Shown: positions 1 through 10,072 of the stretch, piece by piece
How positions within the stretch are numbered: the first letter of the stretch is position 1
How the letters are laid out: each line of letters starts with the position of its first letter
Assembly: GCF_001310955.1 (NCBI RefSeq)
Contig: NZ_BAZX01000012.1
Span: forward strand, 62,001-126,000
From: Marinifilum fragile JCM 15579
GTDB lineage: Bacteria > Bacteroidota > Bacteroidia > Bacteroidales > Marinifilaceae
Length of the DNA: 64,000 bases
Direction of reading: 5' to 3'
Notes under the pieces: generated by a model
What the model saw: only the letters and a program-made list of their open reading frames with translations
Databases searched by the model: none
What the model was told of the DNA's origin: nothing
Made by a program: the position numbers and the translations under genes

Positions 1-2207
1 GTAAGGTTTACACCAAAAGTGAAGGTAAGATCTTCATTTACTTTTTCTCTCCAGTTTACTGATAATTCGAAACCTTCGTTACGAATGTCAGCCATATTAG
101 TCAAGTAGCTGTTAGCTCCGAAAATCTGATCCAAAGGAGCATCGATTAAAGCATCCGAAGTTAATTTGTTGTAGTAATCCAACTCGCCAGTAATCTTATT
201 GAAGAATGAGAACTCCAATCCAAGGTCATATTCAGTGGTAACCTCCCATTTTAATCCAAGGTCTTTGATTCCTTCTATGGTGGTACCATTAACTACGGTC
301 TGATTTGATCCGAAAACATACTGCTTGGTAGCCATTGTGTAAAGAAATGCATTGGATCCAATGTTGTCATTTCCAAGTCTACCCCAGCTGGCTCTTAGCT
401 TTAAATTATCCAACCAGTTAATGTCCTGCATGAAATTCTCTTCTGAAATTCTCCAACCTAAACCTACAGAAGGAGAATTTCCCCAACGTTGCTTTTTAGA
501 GATTTTTGAAGAACCATCACGACGCATAGTAGCCGTCAGTAAATATTTATTGTCATAGGCATAGTTGAAACGACCAATGTATGAGTTTCGGGTATACTTA
601 TCACCTCCGTTTCCGTTGGTTGCAGAGGTAACATCTCCTGCATCCAGGTACCAGTATTGAGTTTGTTCCGGAACATCTTGTCTAGATCCACCTAACCAAC
701 TGGTCTCGGTTTTTTCTGCAGTGGTTCCTGCCATCAGTTTAAAATCGTGCTTGTCACCCAATTTGAATTCATAGGTAAGGATATTATCCCAAATCCAGGT
801 TGAATATTCGCCTCGACCAGCAGAAAGTGATGAATGCTCACTTTTTTGGTTAGGAGATACTTCGTATTTAGGAGTATAGCTTCTATCCTTAGAGTAAGAT
901 GCATCAACACTAAATGTTGATTTGAAGCTTAAGTTTTTCATTAGTTCCAGTTCTGCAAATAAGGATCCTTGAATACGGGTTCCCCAGTTGCGACTATTGT
1001 TGTAATGCAGTGTGGCTGCCGGATTGGCTACATTGTTTTTGATTGTGTATCCAAAGTCACCATTTTCATCTTTAACAGGAACTGTTGGAGACTGACGATA
1101 AGCATCGGTAAATGTTCCAAAAGGAGCATTGTTTGATTTGTATCGGCTAATGCTAAGGTTGTTTCCCAGTTTGATTTTATCGGTAACCTGGTAAGTATTA
1201 TTCAATCGTATTGAGAGCCTGCTGTAATCATTGGTTTTCAGGATTCCCTGATCCTCCATATATCCTAAAGAGAAGAAGTAAGTGTTTTTTTCACCTCCTC
1301 CGTTAACCGACAGGTTGTGCTCTTGAGTGAATGCCTCGCGAGTGATGGCATCCAACCAGTTTGTGTTGTATTTGATTTTCGACAAATCGTAAGGAGCTTC
1401 CTGGTTGTCGTAAGCTGCAGCTTCGTTTGAATATTTCGCGAACAGTTTGCTGTCAGCCATTTCAACTTCGTTAATGATTTTGTGTACCCCAACTTTAGAG
1501 CTAAAGTTCACTTCCATTTTACCTTTAGAACCAGATTTTGTAGTGATAAGAATTACACCATTTGCGGCTCTTACACCATAAATAGCAGCCGAAGAAGCAT
1601 CTTTAAGAATATCTACTGAAACAATGTCTTCTTGATTAATGTTTCGCACATCACCGGTTACAATTCCGTCAACCACGTATAGTGGATCTACCCCGGCCTT
1701 CATACTACCAATTCCTCGAATACGAACCATTGGAGCTGAACCAGGAGCGCTTGAGTTGACAATCTGTACCCCGGCTAATTTCCCCTGTATCGATTGCATA
1801 GGTGAAAGAGAGCTAACGTTTTTTAGTTCATCTCCTTTTATTCCAACGATAGATCCGGTGATGTCCTTTTTGGTCTGTACCCCGTAACCAACAACCATGA
1901 CTTCTTCGAGTCCTGTTGTTGAAGCTTCCAATATCACGTCTAGCTTGGTCTGGTTGTTTACAGCAACCTCTTTGCTGATCATACCAACGAAGCTGAAAAT
2001 TAAGTTTGCATTAGGAGCAACAGAAATGGTATAGTTTCCATCAATATCGGTTGTTGTTCCTGTTGTAGTACCTTTTACGACAATACTTACACCAGGTATT
2101 CCCATTTCATAATCTTGGGATGTTACTTTTCCTGTTACTGTAAGATTTTGTGCCCAAATGGCGCTAGAAAAAAGCGTCATAAGGATAATGAGAAGATTTT
2201 TTTTCAT
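1..2207 (-). CDS. SusC/RagA-family TonB-dependent outer-membrane receptor, partial (C-terminus outside window)
   Basis: About 735 residues are readable from the ATG at 2207 to the window edge without a stop. The N-terminus has a signal peptide ending near AIWAQ, then a carboxypeptidase-like regulatory domain (GVSIVVKGTTTGTTTD, about residues 25-100). The TonB plug follows, with the family motifs DPLYVVDGI and KDASSAAIYGVRAANGVILI, and then the first part of the beta-barrel. SusC proteins form gated outer-membrane pores for oligosaccharides or peptides with a SusD lid. The substrate cannot be read from what is present. A DUF4493-like lipoprotein gene lies 50 bp upstream on the same strand; a susD, if present, would be downstream, outside the window. 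It differs from the complete SusC at 37590-40562, so it probably belongs to another uptake locus. Confidence 0.93.
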   Translation of the reverse strand, partial: MKKNLLIILMTLFSSAIWAQNLTVTGKVTSQDYEMGIPGVSIVVKGTTTGTTTDIDGNYTISVAPNANLIFSFVGMISKEVAVNNQTKLDVILEASTTGLEEVMVVGYGVQTKKDITGSIVGIKGDELKNVSSLSPMQSIQGKLAGVQIVNSSAPGSAPMVRIRGIGSMKAGVDPLYVVDGIVTGDVRNINQEDIVSVDILKDASSAAIYGVRAANGVILITTKSGSKGKMEVNFSSKVGVHKIINEVEMADSKLFAKYSNEAAAYDNQEAPYDLSKIKYNTNWLDAITREAFTQEHNLSVNGGGEKNTYFFSLGYMEDQGILKTNDYSRLSIRLNNTYQVTDKIKLGNNLSISRYKSNNAPFGTFTDAYRQSPTVPVKDENGDFGYTIKNNVANPAATLHYNNSRNWGTRIQGSLFAELELMKNLSFKSTFSVDASYSKDRSYTPKYEVSPNQKSEHSSLSAGRGEYSTWIWDNILTYEFKLGDKHDFKLMAGTTAEKTETSWLGGSRQDVPEQTQYWYLDAGDVTSATNGNGGDKYTRNSYIGRFNYAYDNKYLLTATMRRDGSSKISKKQRWGNSPSVGLGWRISEENFMQDINWLDNLKLRASWGRLGNDNIGSNAFLYTMATKQYVFGSNQTVVNGTTIEGIKDLGLKWEVTTEYDLGLEFSFFNKITGELDYYNKLTSDALIDAPLDQIFGANSYLTNMADIRNEGFELSVNWREKVNEDLTFTFGVNL

Positions 2208-2257
2208 TAGGAATTGTTATTATAGTTTGGTTATACTCTTACTGATTCGTTTTTGTT

Positions 2258-3124
2258 TTAAATGTATAAGGTAATTGGGCTTTCAACTTGAGCAGCCACA
2301 TCAATCACATTTACATCTAACTTGGTTTTTGTTATATCCATTTTAATTTCGAAAGTGTATTTGTGATTGGCTGTCAGTTCAGCTGTTGTAAAGGTTTTAT
2401 TGATCGTAGGTAGTACGCCTTCTGCATCAACCAAATTGACAACTACTGTGTAAGTGTCAGTTCCATAATCCGCGATGGTAGTTGCCGGAGGAGTTGTCAT
2501 TTTCAGATCAGCAATAAAATGTCCTGTACGGGTTTCTGCTGGAGTATATTTCAAGTGTTTGTCAGCCCATGATGCTGTTACTTCAGCTTCAATTGTTTCA
2601 TAACCTGCAGGAATTCCGGCATCACCTGATTGAATAAAATCAATGTCAATCAATACAGTTGTCTGAAGAATAGCAAAAGATAGAGTTGTTACACTGTTTT
2701 GTGTAACTGAGAAAGGATTGTAAACACCTTTATAGAAGGGAGTATCCCATCCGGCACCTCTGTAGTCCGAGTTTCCTTCTCCATCGATTACACCAATCCA
2801 ACCAGAGTCAATGTTAAGATTAAAGTTCTCTCCCGCTGGCATTAAAATTCCTTCAGCAGGAAAAGTTCCTAGTTTATACGAGCTGTTGTTGTAGTCAGTA
2901 CCTGTAATAAAGACTCCAAAATCATTGGTTTCCATTCCATACACAGTACTAGCTTTTGTAGCATTAGATTCTGGAATAACATCTATAGAAATTTGAGGAG
3001 TAATTTGTAATGTTCCTGTTTCACTTTCTTCTGTGATGTCATGCTCCGAGCAAGACGAGAATAATAAAATAGAAGCTGTAAAAAGACTTGCTATTAATAA
3101 ACGGGTTTGCGGTAAGGTTTGCAT
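2258..3124 (-). CDS. DUF4493-like outer-membrane lipoprotein
   Basis: This is a 288-residue predicted lipoprotein with a hydrophobic segment and a lipobox at about residues 20-25 (LLFSSC); Cys25 is followed by SEHD. The body matches the pattern I know for DUF4493: an early TKAS segment, a strand with a 'LPAG-like' turn (LMPAGENFNL), an AGWDTPFYKG segment like the family's PYYxG, and a final immunoglobulin-like beta region. Function is unknown; members are lipoproteins often found near carbohydrate-uptake or pilus-like genes in Bacteroidetes. It is transcribed towards the partial SusC gene with a 50-bp gap, so the two probably share an mRNA. The family call is from memory of the pattern and is moderately sure. 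Confidence 0.75.
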   Translation of the reverse strand: MQTLPQTRLLIASLFTASILLFSSCSEHDITEESETGTLQITPQISIDVIPESNATKASTVYGMETNDFGVFITGTDYNNSSYKLGTFPAEGILMPAGENFNLNIDSGWIGVIDGEGNSDYRGAGWDTPFYKGVYNPFSVTQNSVTTLSFAILQTTVLIDIDFIQSGDAGIPAGYETIEAEVTASWADKHLKYTPAETRTGHFIADLKMTTPPATTIADYGTDTYTVVVNLVDAEGVLPTINKTFTTAELTANHKYTFEIKMDITKTKLDVNVIDVAAQVESPITLYI

Positions 3125-3512
3125 AAATGAAAAATTTTAGTTGAAATGAATAATGGGTTAATTCGATTCGTTTCTTTGTTTTTACCGCAACAAATATTGG
3201 AGGAATAGAAGGTGAAAAAAAAAAAGACCCAAACTTGAGCCAAACAACTTTTAAGTGGGGTATGTTGTGGTTGTTAAGTGTTAGTTAATCAGTATTGTTG
3301 AGTGTTGGGACGGATTTTAAAAAAAGCATTTGAAATCATTAGTGTTGTGGTAATGTTGTAGTGTATTTTTGCGATTGAAAACCTTTTCAGAGTATATTTG
3401 ACAGTGATAAAAAGGAGAAACTGGATATTCAGTTTACGAAGAAAGATATATCAATATTAAAAGTGATAATGAAAAAACACATGAGTTACTCTTAGTTCTC
3501 CAACTTAAGCAT
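3125..3512. other. Divergent intergenic region with a possible promoter for the plus-strand regulator
   Basis: 388 bp between the divergent DUF4493 lipoprotein gene and the propeller regulator gene. TATTTTTG at 3364-3371 fits the Bacteroidetes -7 element TAnnTTTG for the plus-strand gene, but no well-spaced TTTG -33 element is seen, so the assignment is weak. No hairpin, repeat or further gene was recognised. Confidence 0.3.
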
Positions 3513-6400
3513 ATGTATATGAAAATTCGCACTCATCAAATTATTATATCATTACTATTTTTTACAAGTTTTTTTTGTGTACACATTGGGCAGGCAAGAA
3601 CCAAGCAATTGCTTATGCCTTTTGTGAAGAATTTCTCCAAATTAGAATATCACGGAGCCAATCAGAATTGGGATGTTTGCCAAGGAGTTAATGGAGTAAT
3701 GTATTTTGCCAATTCAGATGGATTGTTAGAGTATGATGGTGCAAGCTGGAAGTTATATCCTTTACCCGCAGAGCAAATTGTCAGATCTGTTGCAGTAGAT
3801 ACTGCCGGACGAGTTTATGTTGGAGCGCATGAAGAGTTTGGGTATTGGGAGAAAAACAAAAAAGGACAGCTTGAGTATTTTTCTTTAATTGAGTTAGTGG
3901 AGGGGCATCGAATTAAAAATCAGGATATTTGGAGGATATGTGTTTGGAATGGCAAGGTGTATTTTCAATCATTTGCTGAAATATTTGTTTACGATGGTGA
4001 AAAAATAACCTCCATTCATACTCCTGCTAATGTCTTTTCGCTTTTTAAAATTAGGGATCGTTTATTGGTTAGTATCCAGCATATGGGCTTATATGAATTT
4101 AAGCAAGATTCATTGGTTGCCTTAAAAGGAACAAATCAGTTAGCACCTAAAACAATTAATATTGCTATCCCATATGGAGAAAAAGGAATTCTTTTGGGGA
4201 CTGAGCTTGGCGGTCTGTATAAATACGAAGATGAACACATAACCCCATGGCAAAATGATGCAGATGAATTCTTGAAGAATTTTCAACTCAATAAAGCCGC
4301 AACGGTTTCTATAAATAATAAGGAGTATTATCTTTTGGGGACCATAACTCAGGGCTTGGTTGTTCTTGATAAGAATGGTAGAATTTATAGTCATATCACT
4401 AAAGGGAATGGCTTGCAGAATAATACAATTCTTGGAATTAAGGTAGACCAGTATAATAATTTATGGCTGAGTTTAGATAATGGAATAGATTTTATCAACT
4501 TGAATTCTTCTTTTCGTTACTACCAAGATAGAAGCGGAGAGTTAGGTACCGTGTATAGTGCAGCTATATTTAATGGGAAATTGTATTTGGGGACAAATCA
4601 TGGTTTATATAGTGCCGTATGGGATACAAATTCATTGCAACTAAAGACTGACTTTACTCTTGTTAGGAATACACAAGGACAGGTTTGGAATTTGAAAGTA
4701 GTAGATGATGTACTTTTTTGTGGTCACAATAATGGAACATTTCTAATTTCTGCAAAAGGCATCGAACGCATTTCAAATGTTTCGGGAGGTTGGATTCTGA
4801 AAGAAGTTCCAGGAAATCCAAAAATGTTAATTCAGGGAACGTATATAGGTTTGGTTATTTATAAGAAGAGTGAAGGGCAATGGAGAATGTCTCATATGGT
4901 AAGAAGCTATCATGAGCCAACTGAGTTTCTTGAGTTTGATTATAAGGGAAATCTTTGGACCAGTCACGCTTATAGAGGATTGTATAAACTGAAATTGAAT
5001 TCAGATTTTAGTTCGGTATTAAAAAGTGAGTTCTATACCAAAGAGAATGGGCTTCCCGATGATTCAAATGTGAATGTTTTTAAAGTTGATCAGCAAGTGG
5101 TTTTTACTACAAAGGAGGGATTGTTTTCATATGACTATAATCAAGAAAGCCTGGCACCATTTAAGAAGTTAAACACCGGACTGAAAGATTTTAAAGATGC
5201 TTATAAAATTATCTCTATTGATAGTGGAAATTATTGGTTTTTTAAAAAAGGTAAGTGTGCTCGTGTCTTAATGAATCATGGAGAGATAGAAAGTATAGAT
5301 GCCTTGTCTTTTCAGTTGCTAAGAGGAAGTACTCTCGATGGGTATGAAAATATTATAGCTTTGGGAAGGGGGGACTACTTGATCTGCCAGGATGCAGGTT
5401 TCTCTATTTTCTCATCGCATCAAATAGATAATTCATTATCGCTACATAATCATCAAGTGATTTTACGTGAAATTTCTTGTAATTCGCAAACCTCCAAATT
5501 GCATCAAGCATTACATTTGGAAAATTCCGGAGAGATAGCAAATGTAAAAAATAACATGAACTTTGAATTTTCTCTTCCGGTGTACCGTTTTGGAAAATTA
5601 AAATACCAATGGAAATTGGAAGGTTATGATGTGTTCTGGTCTGATCCTTCTGATCGAAATCGAGTAAACTACTCAAAATTACCTCATGGTGATTATACAT
5701 TTAAGGTGAGAGCGACAGATAATTATGGAAGTTTGTCGAAAATTGCCTCCTATTCTTTCGCAATATTGCCCCCATGGTATTTATCCAGATTGGCTAAAAC
5801 AATATATTGGATTTTGTTTTTTGTCTTATTGGAGTATTTCGTGTGGTTTATCACTATAAACTTGATAGGCAAAAAAGAAAGTACTATTTAAAACTTCAGG
5901 AAGAGAATGAAGAGAAAATTATTAAACTGAAGAATGAGCATTTAAGAGAGGAAATTGAGAATAAATCGAAAGAGTTGGCCAATTATACCATGATGGTTAC
6001 TAAAAAGAATGATCTATTAAACCAACTTAAAGAACAGCTAGAGAAGTTAGAAATACATGTAATTGCTGCAACAGCCAAGAAGAGATTGAAAGAAATAAAT
6101 AAATTGATTCAATCGGGAATTAGCAATGAAGAAGACTGGAAGCTGTTTAATGAAAATTTTGATAAGGCCAACGAAACATTTCTACAGAATTTAAGAAAGA
6201 GATATATCGATTTAACACCGAACGATCTTCGTTTTTGTGCTCTTTTACGCATGAATATGACTTCAAAAGAAATTGCATCATTGCTTAATATTTCACCTCG
6301 TAGTGTGGAGGTGAAGCGATACCGTCTTCGAAAAAAATTAAATTTGGAGCATGAGAAGAATCTAGTGGAGTTTTTAATGGAAGTAAATGAGCAAAATTGA
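3513..6400 (+). pseudogene. Beta-propeller sensor / LuxR-type HTH regulator, interrupted by a -1 frameshift
   Basis: The first frame (3513-5891, 792 aa) has a signal peptide (start possibly Met3 at 3519), seven-blade two-component-regulator propeller repeats (about residues 45-650), a Y_Y_Y domain (about 670-755) and the start of a transmembrane helix. It then runs to a stop at 5889. The second frame (open to 6400) continues the same family: end of the helix, a basic juxtamembrane segment YKLDRQKRKYY, a long coiled coil, and a GerE/LuxR-type helix-turn-helix (TSKEIASLLNISPRSVEVKR). The family is one polypeptide of about 960 aa that senses periplasmic ligands and binds DNA directly. The frames join near T6 at 5817-5822 if one base is added. 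It lies divergent from the lipoprotein/SusC pair, which it may control (inference). Frameshift or sequencing deletion cannot be told apart here. Confidence 0.85.
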
Positions 6401-6456
6401 TTTATGCAATTGATTACCTATTCGTAAATAATTCGAAATTTCTTTTTAATTGGGTA

Positions 6457-7320
6457 TTAGTATGAATTTTCCTTTTTCTGCAAAGGAGTTTTACCTGTAT
6501 TTGCCTTAAACTGCTTATTAAAATAAGATGGACTGTTAAATCCACATTCATAGGCAATTTGTGCTACTGTAAGCTTGCCTTCAGCAAGAAGTTTTTGTGC
6601 ATAATTGATACGCATCTCATTCAGAAATTCAGAGAATGTTTTTTGTGTTTTGCTTTTAAAAAACCTACAAAAGGCTGTTTTACTCATGTTGGCTACTTTG
6701 GCTGCTTCATCTAGGTCAATCTTTTGTTGAAAGTTCTCACTAACGTATTCGTATATTTTATATAGCTTTTGATTGCTGCTTTGTCTAAATGATTCAACAA
6801 AACTATCGGATGCCAGGTATTCCAAATCTTCAGATTGGGCAATAAGTTGCAAGATTTGTAATAGTACAATTATCCTTTGCGAGTAATCCGAAGAATGAAG
6901 ATTCTTTAAGTGTTGAATGATTTTGTATTTGGTACTTCCTTCAATTCTAATTCCTTTAAATGAGTTAATCAACATTTCTTTGATTCTTCTCATTTCAGGC
7001 AATTGAAAGAATTCTTTGCCAAAGCTATCTTCTTTGAAATGAACTACCCAAGCAATTACCCTTTCTTCTGATTCTTTGCTATAAAACAAATCATCATTTT
7101 TCATGATATGGGGAGTATTGGGACCAATAAAGATCATATCACCATCTTTGAAATGATCAATACAATCGCCGACCACTAGGGTTCCATGGCTTTTTTCAAT
7201 AAAGATCAGCTCATATTCTGGATGGTGATGCCATGGTACCTCTATGTGTGGTAGGACATCAATTTTTGACCGGAATGAATGTTCCCTTTTGACCGAAATT
7301 TCTTCTAAAACCAATGACAT
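6457..7320 (-). CDS. AraC-family transcriptional regulator with N-terminal cupin
   Basis: This 287-aa regulator has an N-terminal sugar-binding cupin (about residues 15-110, with PWHHHPEYELIFIE and the DGDMIFIGPNTPH strand) and a C-terminal double helix-turn-helix (about 185-285, ending in the classic CGFNSPSYFNKQFKANTGKTP). Such proteins usually activate genes for sugar uptake or catabolism in response to the sugar. It is divergent from the MFS transporter/ROK kinase pair starting at 7568, with about 250 bp between the start codons, so control of that pair is the natural guess. It is convergent with the LuxR-type regulator that ends at 6400. The ATG at 7320 gives a full-length protein. Confidence 0.92.
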   Translation of the reverse strand: MSLVLEEISVKREHSFRSKIDVLPHIEVPWHHHPEYELIFIEKSHGTLVVGDCIDHFKDGDMIFIGPNTPHIMKNDDLFYSKESEERVIAWVVHFKEDSFGKEFFQLPEMRRIKEMLINSFKGIRIEGSTKYKIIQHLKNLHSSDYSQRIIVLLQILQLIAQSEDLEYLASDSFVESFRQSSNQKLYKIYEYVSENFQQKIDLDEAAKVANMSKTAFCRFFKSKTQKTFSEFLNEMRINYAQKLLAEGKLTVAQIAYECGFNSPSYFNKQFKANTGKTPLQKKENSY

Positions 7321-7545
7321 GCTTGTATTATTTTATCAGTTATGGACAATTATCCTACTAAAATCTGCTAATATAGTTTTAATTAGACTGTTTAATTCCC
7401 AATTGATACTTATTTTCTCAATGATAGTAATGTATTAGCTTATGATGTAGTGTAGTATAGTAGCGATGCAAATATAGTACAATTAAATGGTAAAATAGTA
7501 AAATGGCTTTACTGGAAAATCAAAGAGATTTGTCTTGCAATAACT

Positions 7546-7555
7546 CAAACGATTG
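7546..7555. promoter_or_regulatory. Candidate LacI-family operator upstream of the sugar transporter/kinase operon
   Basis: CAAACGATTG lies 12 bp before the ATG of the MFS transporter. Read on the other strand it is CAATCGTTTGA with its next base, identical over 11 bases to the site at 42118 in front of the maltose operon and close to the palindrome CAAACGTTTG at 40795 in front of the sus operon. LacI-family operators typically have this central-CG palindromic form. Its place next to the start codon would suit repression. Assignment to the LacI regulator at 40986 is inference. Confidence 0.5.
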
Positions 7556-7567
7556 AAATAATAAGAT

Positions 7568-8794
7568 ATGGTATCAATAAGTACAAATATTAGCTCGGAA
7601 AAAACCGGTGCTAAAGGTGGAATGAATTATAAGGGTGCATTGGCATTGCTAACTTCATTATTTTTCATGTGGGGATTTTTAACATGTATGAATGACATTC
7701 TAATCCCTCATTTAAAAGGATTATTTGATTTATCGATTACGCAGGCAATGCTTGTACAATTTACATTTTTTGGTGCCTATTTTTTAATGTCGTTACCAGC
7801 AGGTTGGATCATTGGAAAGATTGGCTACAAAATGGGAATTGTAACAGGATTAACAATAGCAGGTATTGGTGCAGCAATGTTTTTCCCTGCGGCCAATTTC
7901 TTATCCTACGGATTCTTTTTGTTTGCATTATTTGTTCTTGCATCAGGAATTGTTGTATTGCAGGTAGCTGCAAATCCGTATGTAGCAGAATTGGGTACGC
8001 CTGAAACTGCATCAAGTAGATTGAATCTTACTCAGGGATTTAACTCGCTGGGAACAACTGTAGCTCCAATTTTTGGTGCATGGCTAATTCTTGATAACAC
8101 TGCAACCGACAATGTTGGAAAGGCCGAAGCAGTTCAGATGCCTTATGCAGGCTTGGCATTGGCTTTAGTCTTAATTGCAGTAATTTTTGCATTTGTAAAG
8201 CTTCCTAAAATTCAGGATGCGGAAGAAGAAAAAGCTGAAGGATCGGCTTGGAAGTTTCGCCATTTGGTTCTGGGAGCAATAGGAATATTCACATATGTTG
8301 GAGCCGAAGTTGCAATCGGTAGTGCTTTGGTGATGTACTTTGGTGATGAGGGCTTACATTTATTTGGTGAAGCCGAAGCAGCCACATATGTTTCCGTATT
8401 TTGGGGAGGTGCCATGGTGGGCCGATTTATTGGTTCAGCAGTAATGCAAAAAATATCAGCAGCCAAAGTGTTGGCATTTAATTCAGTTATGGTTGTTGCT
8501 TTAATTTTAATTAGTATGATGACAAGTGGATATGTTGCACTATGGAGTATTGTATTGGTTGGATTATTTAACTCAATCATGTTCCCAACCATATTTACCC
8601 TAGCAATTGACGGACTAGGAAAACATACCAGTCAGGGATCAGGGATTTTGTGTCTTGCCATAGTAGGTGGAGCAGTTGTTCCAATGATTATGGGTATGTT
8701 GGCTGATAGCTTTGGTCTAGCTAATTCTTTTGTAGTAGCAATTTTGTGCTATGCTTATATTTTATATTACGCGTTAAAAGGACACAAACATTAG
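7568..8794 (+). CDS. Sugar MFS transporter, FucP/GluP (FHS) family
   Basis: The 408-aa protein has about twelve hydrophobic helices. The N-terminal part carries the family signature [20 protein letters not shown] and the loop GKIGYKMGI; the middle has [12 protein letters not shown] and [12 protein letters not shown], both typical of glucose/galactose/fucose-proton symporters. It would import a hexose, most likely glucose, across the inner membrane. The ROK sugar kinase gene follows after 30 bp, giving an uptake-plus-phosphorylation pair. The start at 7568 gives a short hydrophilic N-terminus; Met19 is an alternative. A LacI-type operator is 12 bp upstream, and a divergent AraC regulator is next to it. 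Confidence 0.93.
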   Translation: MVSISTNISSEKTGAKGGMNYKGALALLTSLFFMWGFLTCMNDILIPHLKGLFDLSITQAMLVQFTFFGAYFLMSLPAGWIIGKIGYKMGIVTGLTIAGIGAAMFFPAANFLSYGFFLFALFVLASGIVVLQVAANPYVAELGTPETASSRLNLTQGFNSLGTTVAPIFGAWLILDNTATDNVGKAEAVQMPYAGLALALVLIAVIFAFVKLPKIQDAEEEKAEGSAWKFRHLVLGAIGIFTYVGAEVAIGSALVMYFGDEGLHLFGEAEAATYVSVFWGGAMVGRFIGSAVMQKISAAKVLAFNSVMVVALILISMMTSGYVALWSIVLVGLFNSIMFPTIFTLAIDGLGKHTSQGSGILCLAIVGGAVVPMIMGMLADSFGLANSFVVAILCYAYILYYALKGHKH

Positions 8795-8824
8795 GATATT
8801 TATTAATAGAAGAGGAGTATTGAA

Positions 8825-9775
8825 ATGAAGGAAGTTGCTTTAGGTATAGATATAGGAGGAACCAATACTGTTTTTGGTTGTATTGATAGTGAAGGGAATT
8901 GTCTGGTTTCAGGTAGTATACCAACACAAAAGCATGATGATATTAATAAATACCTTGATGATTTATTTGAGCTTGTTCAGATAAAGTTGAAGGAGTACGA
9001 GGGAGTTTTAAATATTATTGGGGTTGGAATTGGTGCACCCAATGCAAGTTATTACACAGGCACGATTGAAAATGCTCCGAATTTAAAGTGGAAGGGAAGT
9101 GTTCCTTTGGTTGATTTGGTTAAAGAGCGTTTGGATGTTCCGGTAATGATTACCAATGATGCCAATGCTGCTGCAATGGGAGAAAAAGTATTTGGTGCAG
9201 CAAAAGACATGAACAACTTCATGGTAATAACACTTGGTACTGGATTGGGAAGTGGTATCGTGGTAAATGGAGATTTATTATACGGTCATGATGGTTTTGC
9301 AGGAGAAGTTGGTCATATGATTGTTCGCAAGAGTGGACGTGAGTGTGGATGTGGAAGAAAGGGGTGCTTGGAAACCTATGTTTCGGCTACAGGCGTAAAA
9401 CGAACTGTTTACAAATTATTGGCAAGACATTTAGGGGATAGTGAGCTTAGAGATATTCCTTTTAGTGAATTAACTGCTAAAATGGTTGCAGAATCAGCTG
9501 GTAGAGGTGATCTTGTAGCAAACGAAACTTTTGCATATACTGCTCAAATGCTGGGTGAGGTTTTGGCGAATGTGGTAGCGGTTACCAGTCCAAAAGCAAT
9601 CTTCTTATTTGGTGGTCTTGCCAAAGCTGGAGATATCTTGTTTGAACCAGTAAGAGAAATTCTAGAGAATAATTTAATGCCTATATATAAAGGAAAAATT
9701 CAAGTTCTGCCTTCAGGAATTAAGGATAATGCTGCCGTATTGGGAGCTGCTGCCTTAATATGGAATAAGAATTAA
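8825..9775 (+). CDS. ROK-family sugar kinase (glucokinase-like)
   Basis: The 316-aa protein has the N-terminal ATP-binding motif DIGGTNT (about residues 9-15), the sugar-binding/catalytic region ITNDANAAAMGE, the glycine-rich LGTGLGSGIV, and the ROK zinc motif ECGCGRKGCLE (about residues 173-183) followed by TYVSATG. This is the normal ROK kinase length, without a DNA-binding extension, so it is an enzyme and not a ROK repressor. It likely phosphorylates glucose imported by the upstream MFS transporter and glucose released by maltose phosphorylase or alpha-glucosidase. Glucokinase is favoured over fructokinase or GlcNAc kinase by context only. Confidence 0.93.
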   Translation: MKEVALGIDIGGTNTVFGCIDSEGNCLVSGSIPTQKHDDINKYLDDLFELVQIKLKEYEGVLNIIGVGIGAPNASYYTGTIENAPNLKWKGSVPLVDLVKERLDVPVMITNDANAAAMGEKVFGAAKDMNNFMVITLGTGLGSGIVVNGDLLYGHDGFAGEVGHMIVRKSGRECGCGRKGCLETYVSATGVKRTVYKLLARHLGDSELRDIPFSELTAKMVAESAGRGDLVANETFAYTAQMLGEVLANVVAVTSPKAIFLFGGLAKAGDILFEPVREILENNLMPIYKGKIQVLPSGIKDNAAVLGAAALIWNKN

Positions 9776-9819
9776 AAGATAATCGATTGCCTTCGGAGTT
9801 TTTCGAAGGTACACCCTCC

Positions 9820-9844
9820 AGCCTGCCTTGTGCAGGCTTTTTTT
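9820..9844 (+). terminator. Rho-independent terminator after the ROK kinase gene
   Basis: A perfect 7-bp stem AGCCTGC / GCAGGCT with a 5-nt loop is followed by a run of seven T. A second small inverted repeat (CCTTCG / CGAAGG, 9790-9809) precedes it, 14 bp after the kinase stop codon. Confidence 0.9.
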
Positions 9845-9887
9845 GTAGAATCCATTTCTACAAAGTGTGGAATCTTTACCACAGATT
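9842..9887. repeat. Two adjacent hairpin units after the terminator
   Basis: TTTGTAGAA / TTCTACAAA (9842-9864, a 23-bp unit with a 5-nt loop) is directly followed by TGTGG / CCACA (9866-9883). The second hairpin sits in the next 23-bp step. This resembles the 23-bp quasi-palindromic arrays at 11077, 12842 and 21504, but the two units share little sequence, so membership in that class is only a suggestion. Confidence 0.4.
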
Positions 9888-10072
9888 TTTGTGCATACCA
9901 TCTTCAATATTTTGATGTGCCAAAAAATAAAAAATAGCTAAAAGGTCAGATTATCAGTGTTTAAGTGATTTTCGAATTTTTCTTTTGGCATGAAAAATAT
10001 TTACGGCACAGTATTCTCATATAGTATTTGTGAATTTGAATTGATGTAAACCTGTTTAAAAAATTAAGAATT

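Noticed and set aside
1639-1887. Plus-strand ORF inside the partial SusC gene
   Set aside because: It is a shadow of the minus-strand coding frame; its protein has no family features. The same applies to the other short frames opposite or within real genes.
5817-5822. Programmed -1 ribosomal frameshift at T6
   Set aside because: In the zero frame the site is G-TTT-TTT, not a proper X-XXY-YYZ heptamer, and I see no pseudoknot. A missing base explains it and fits the other seven cases.
8825-9775. ROK-family transcriptional repressor
   Set aside because: There is no N-terminal helix-turn-helix; the protein starts directly with the ATP-binding DIGGTNT motif.
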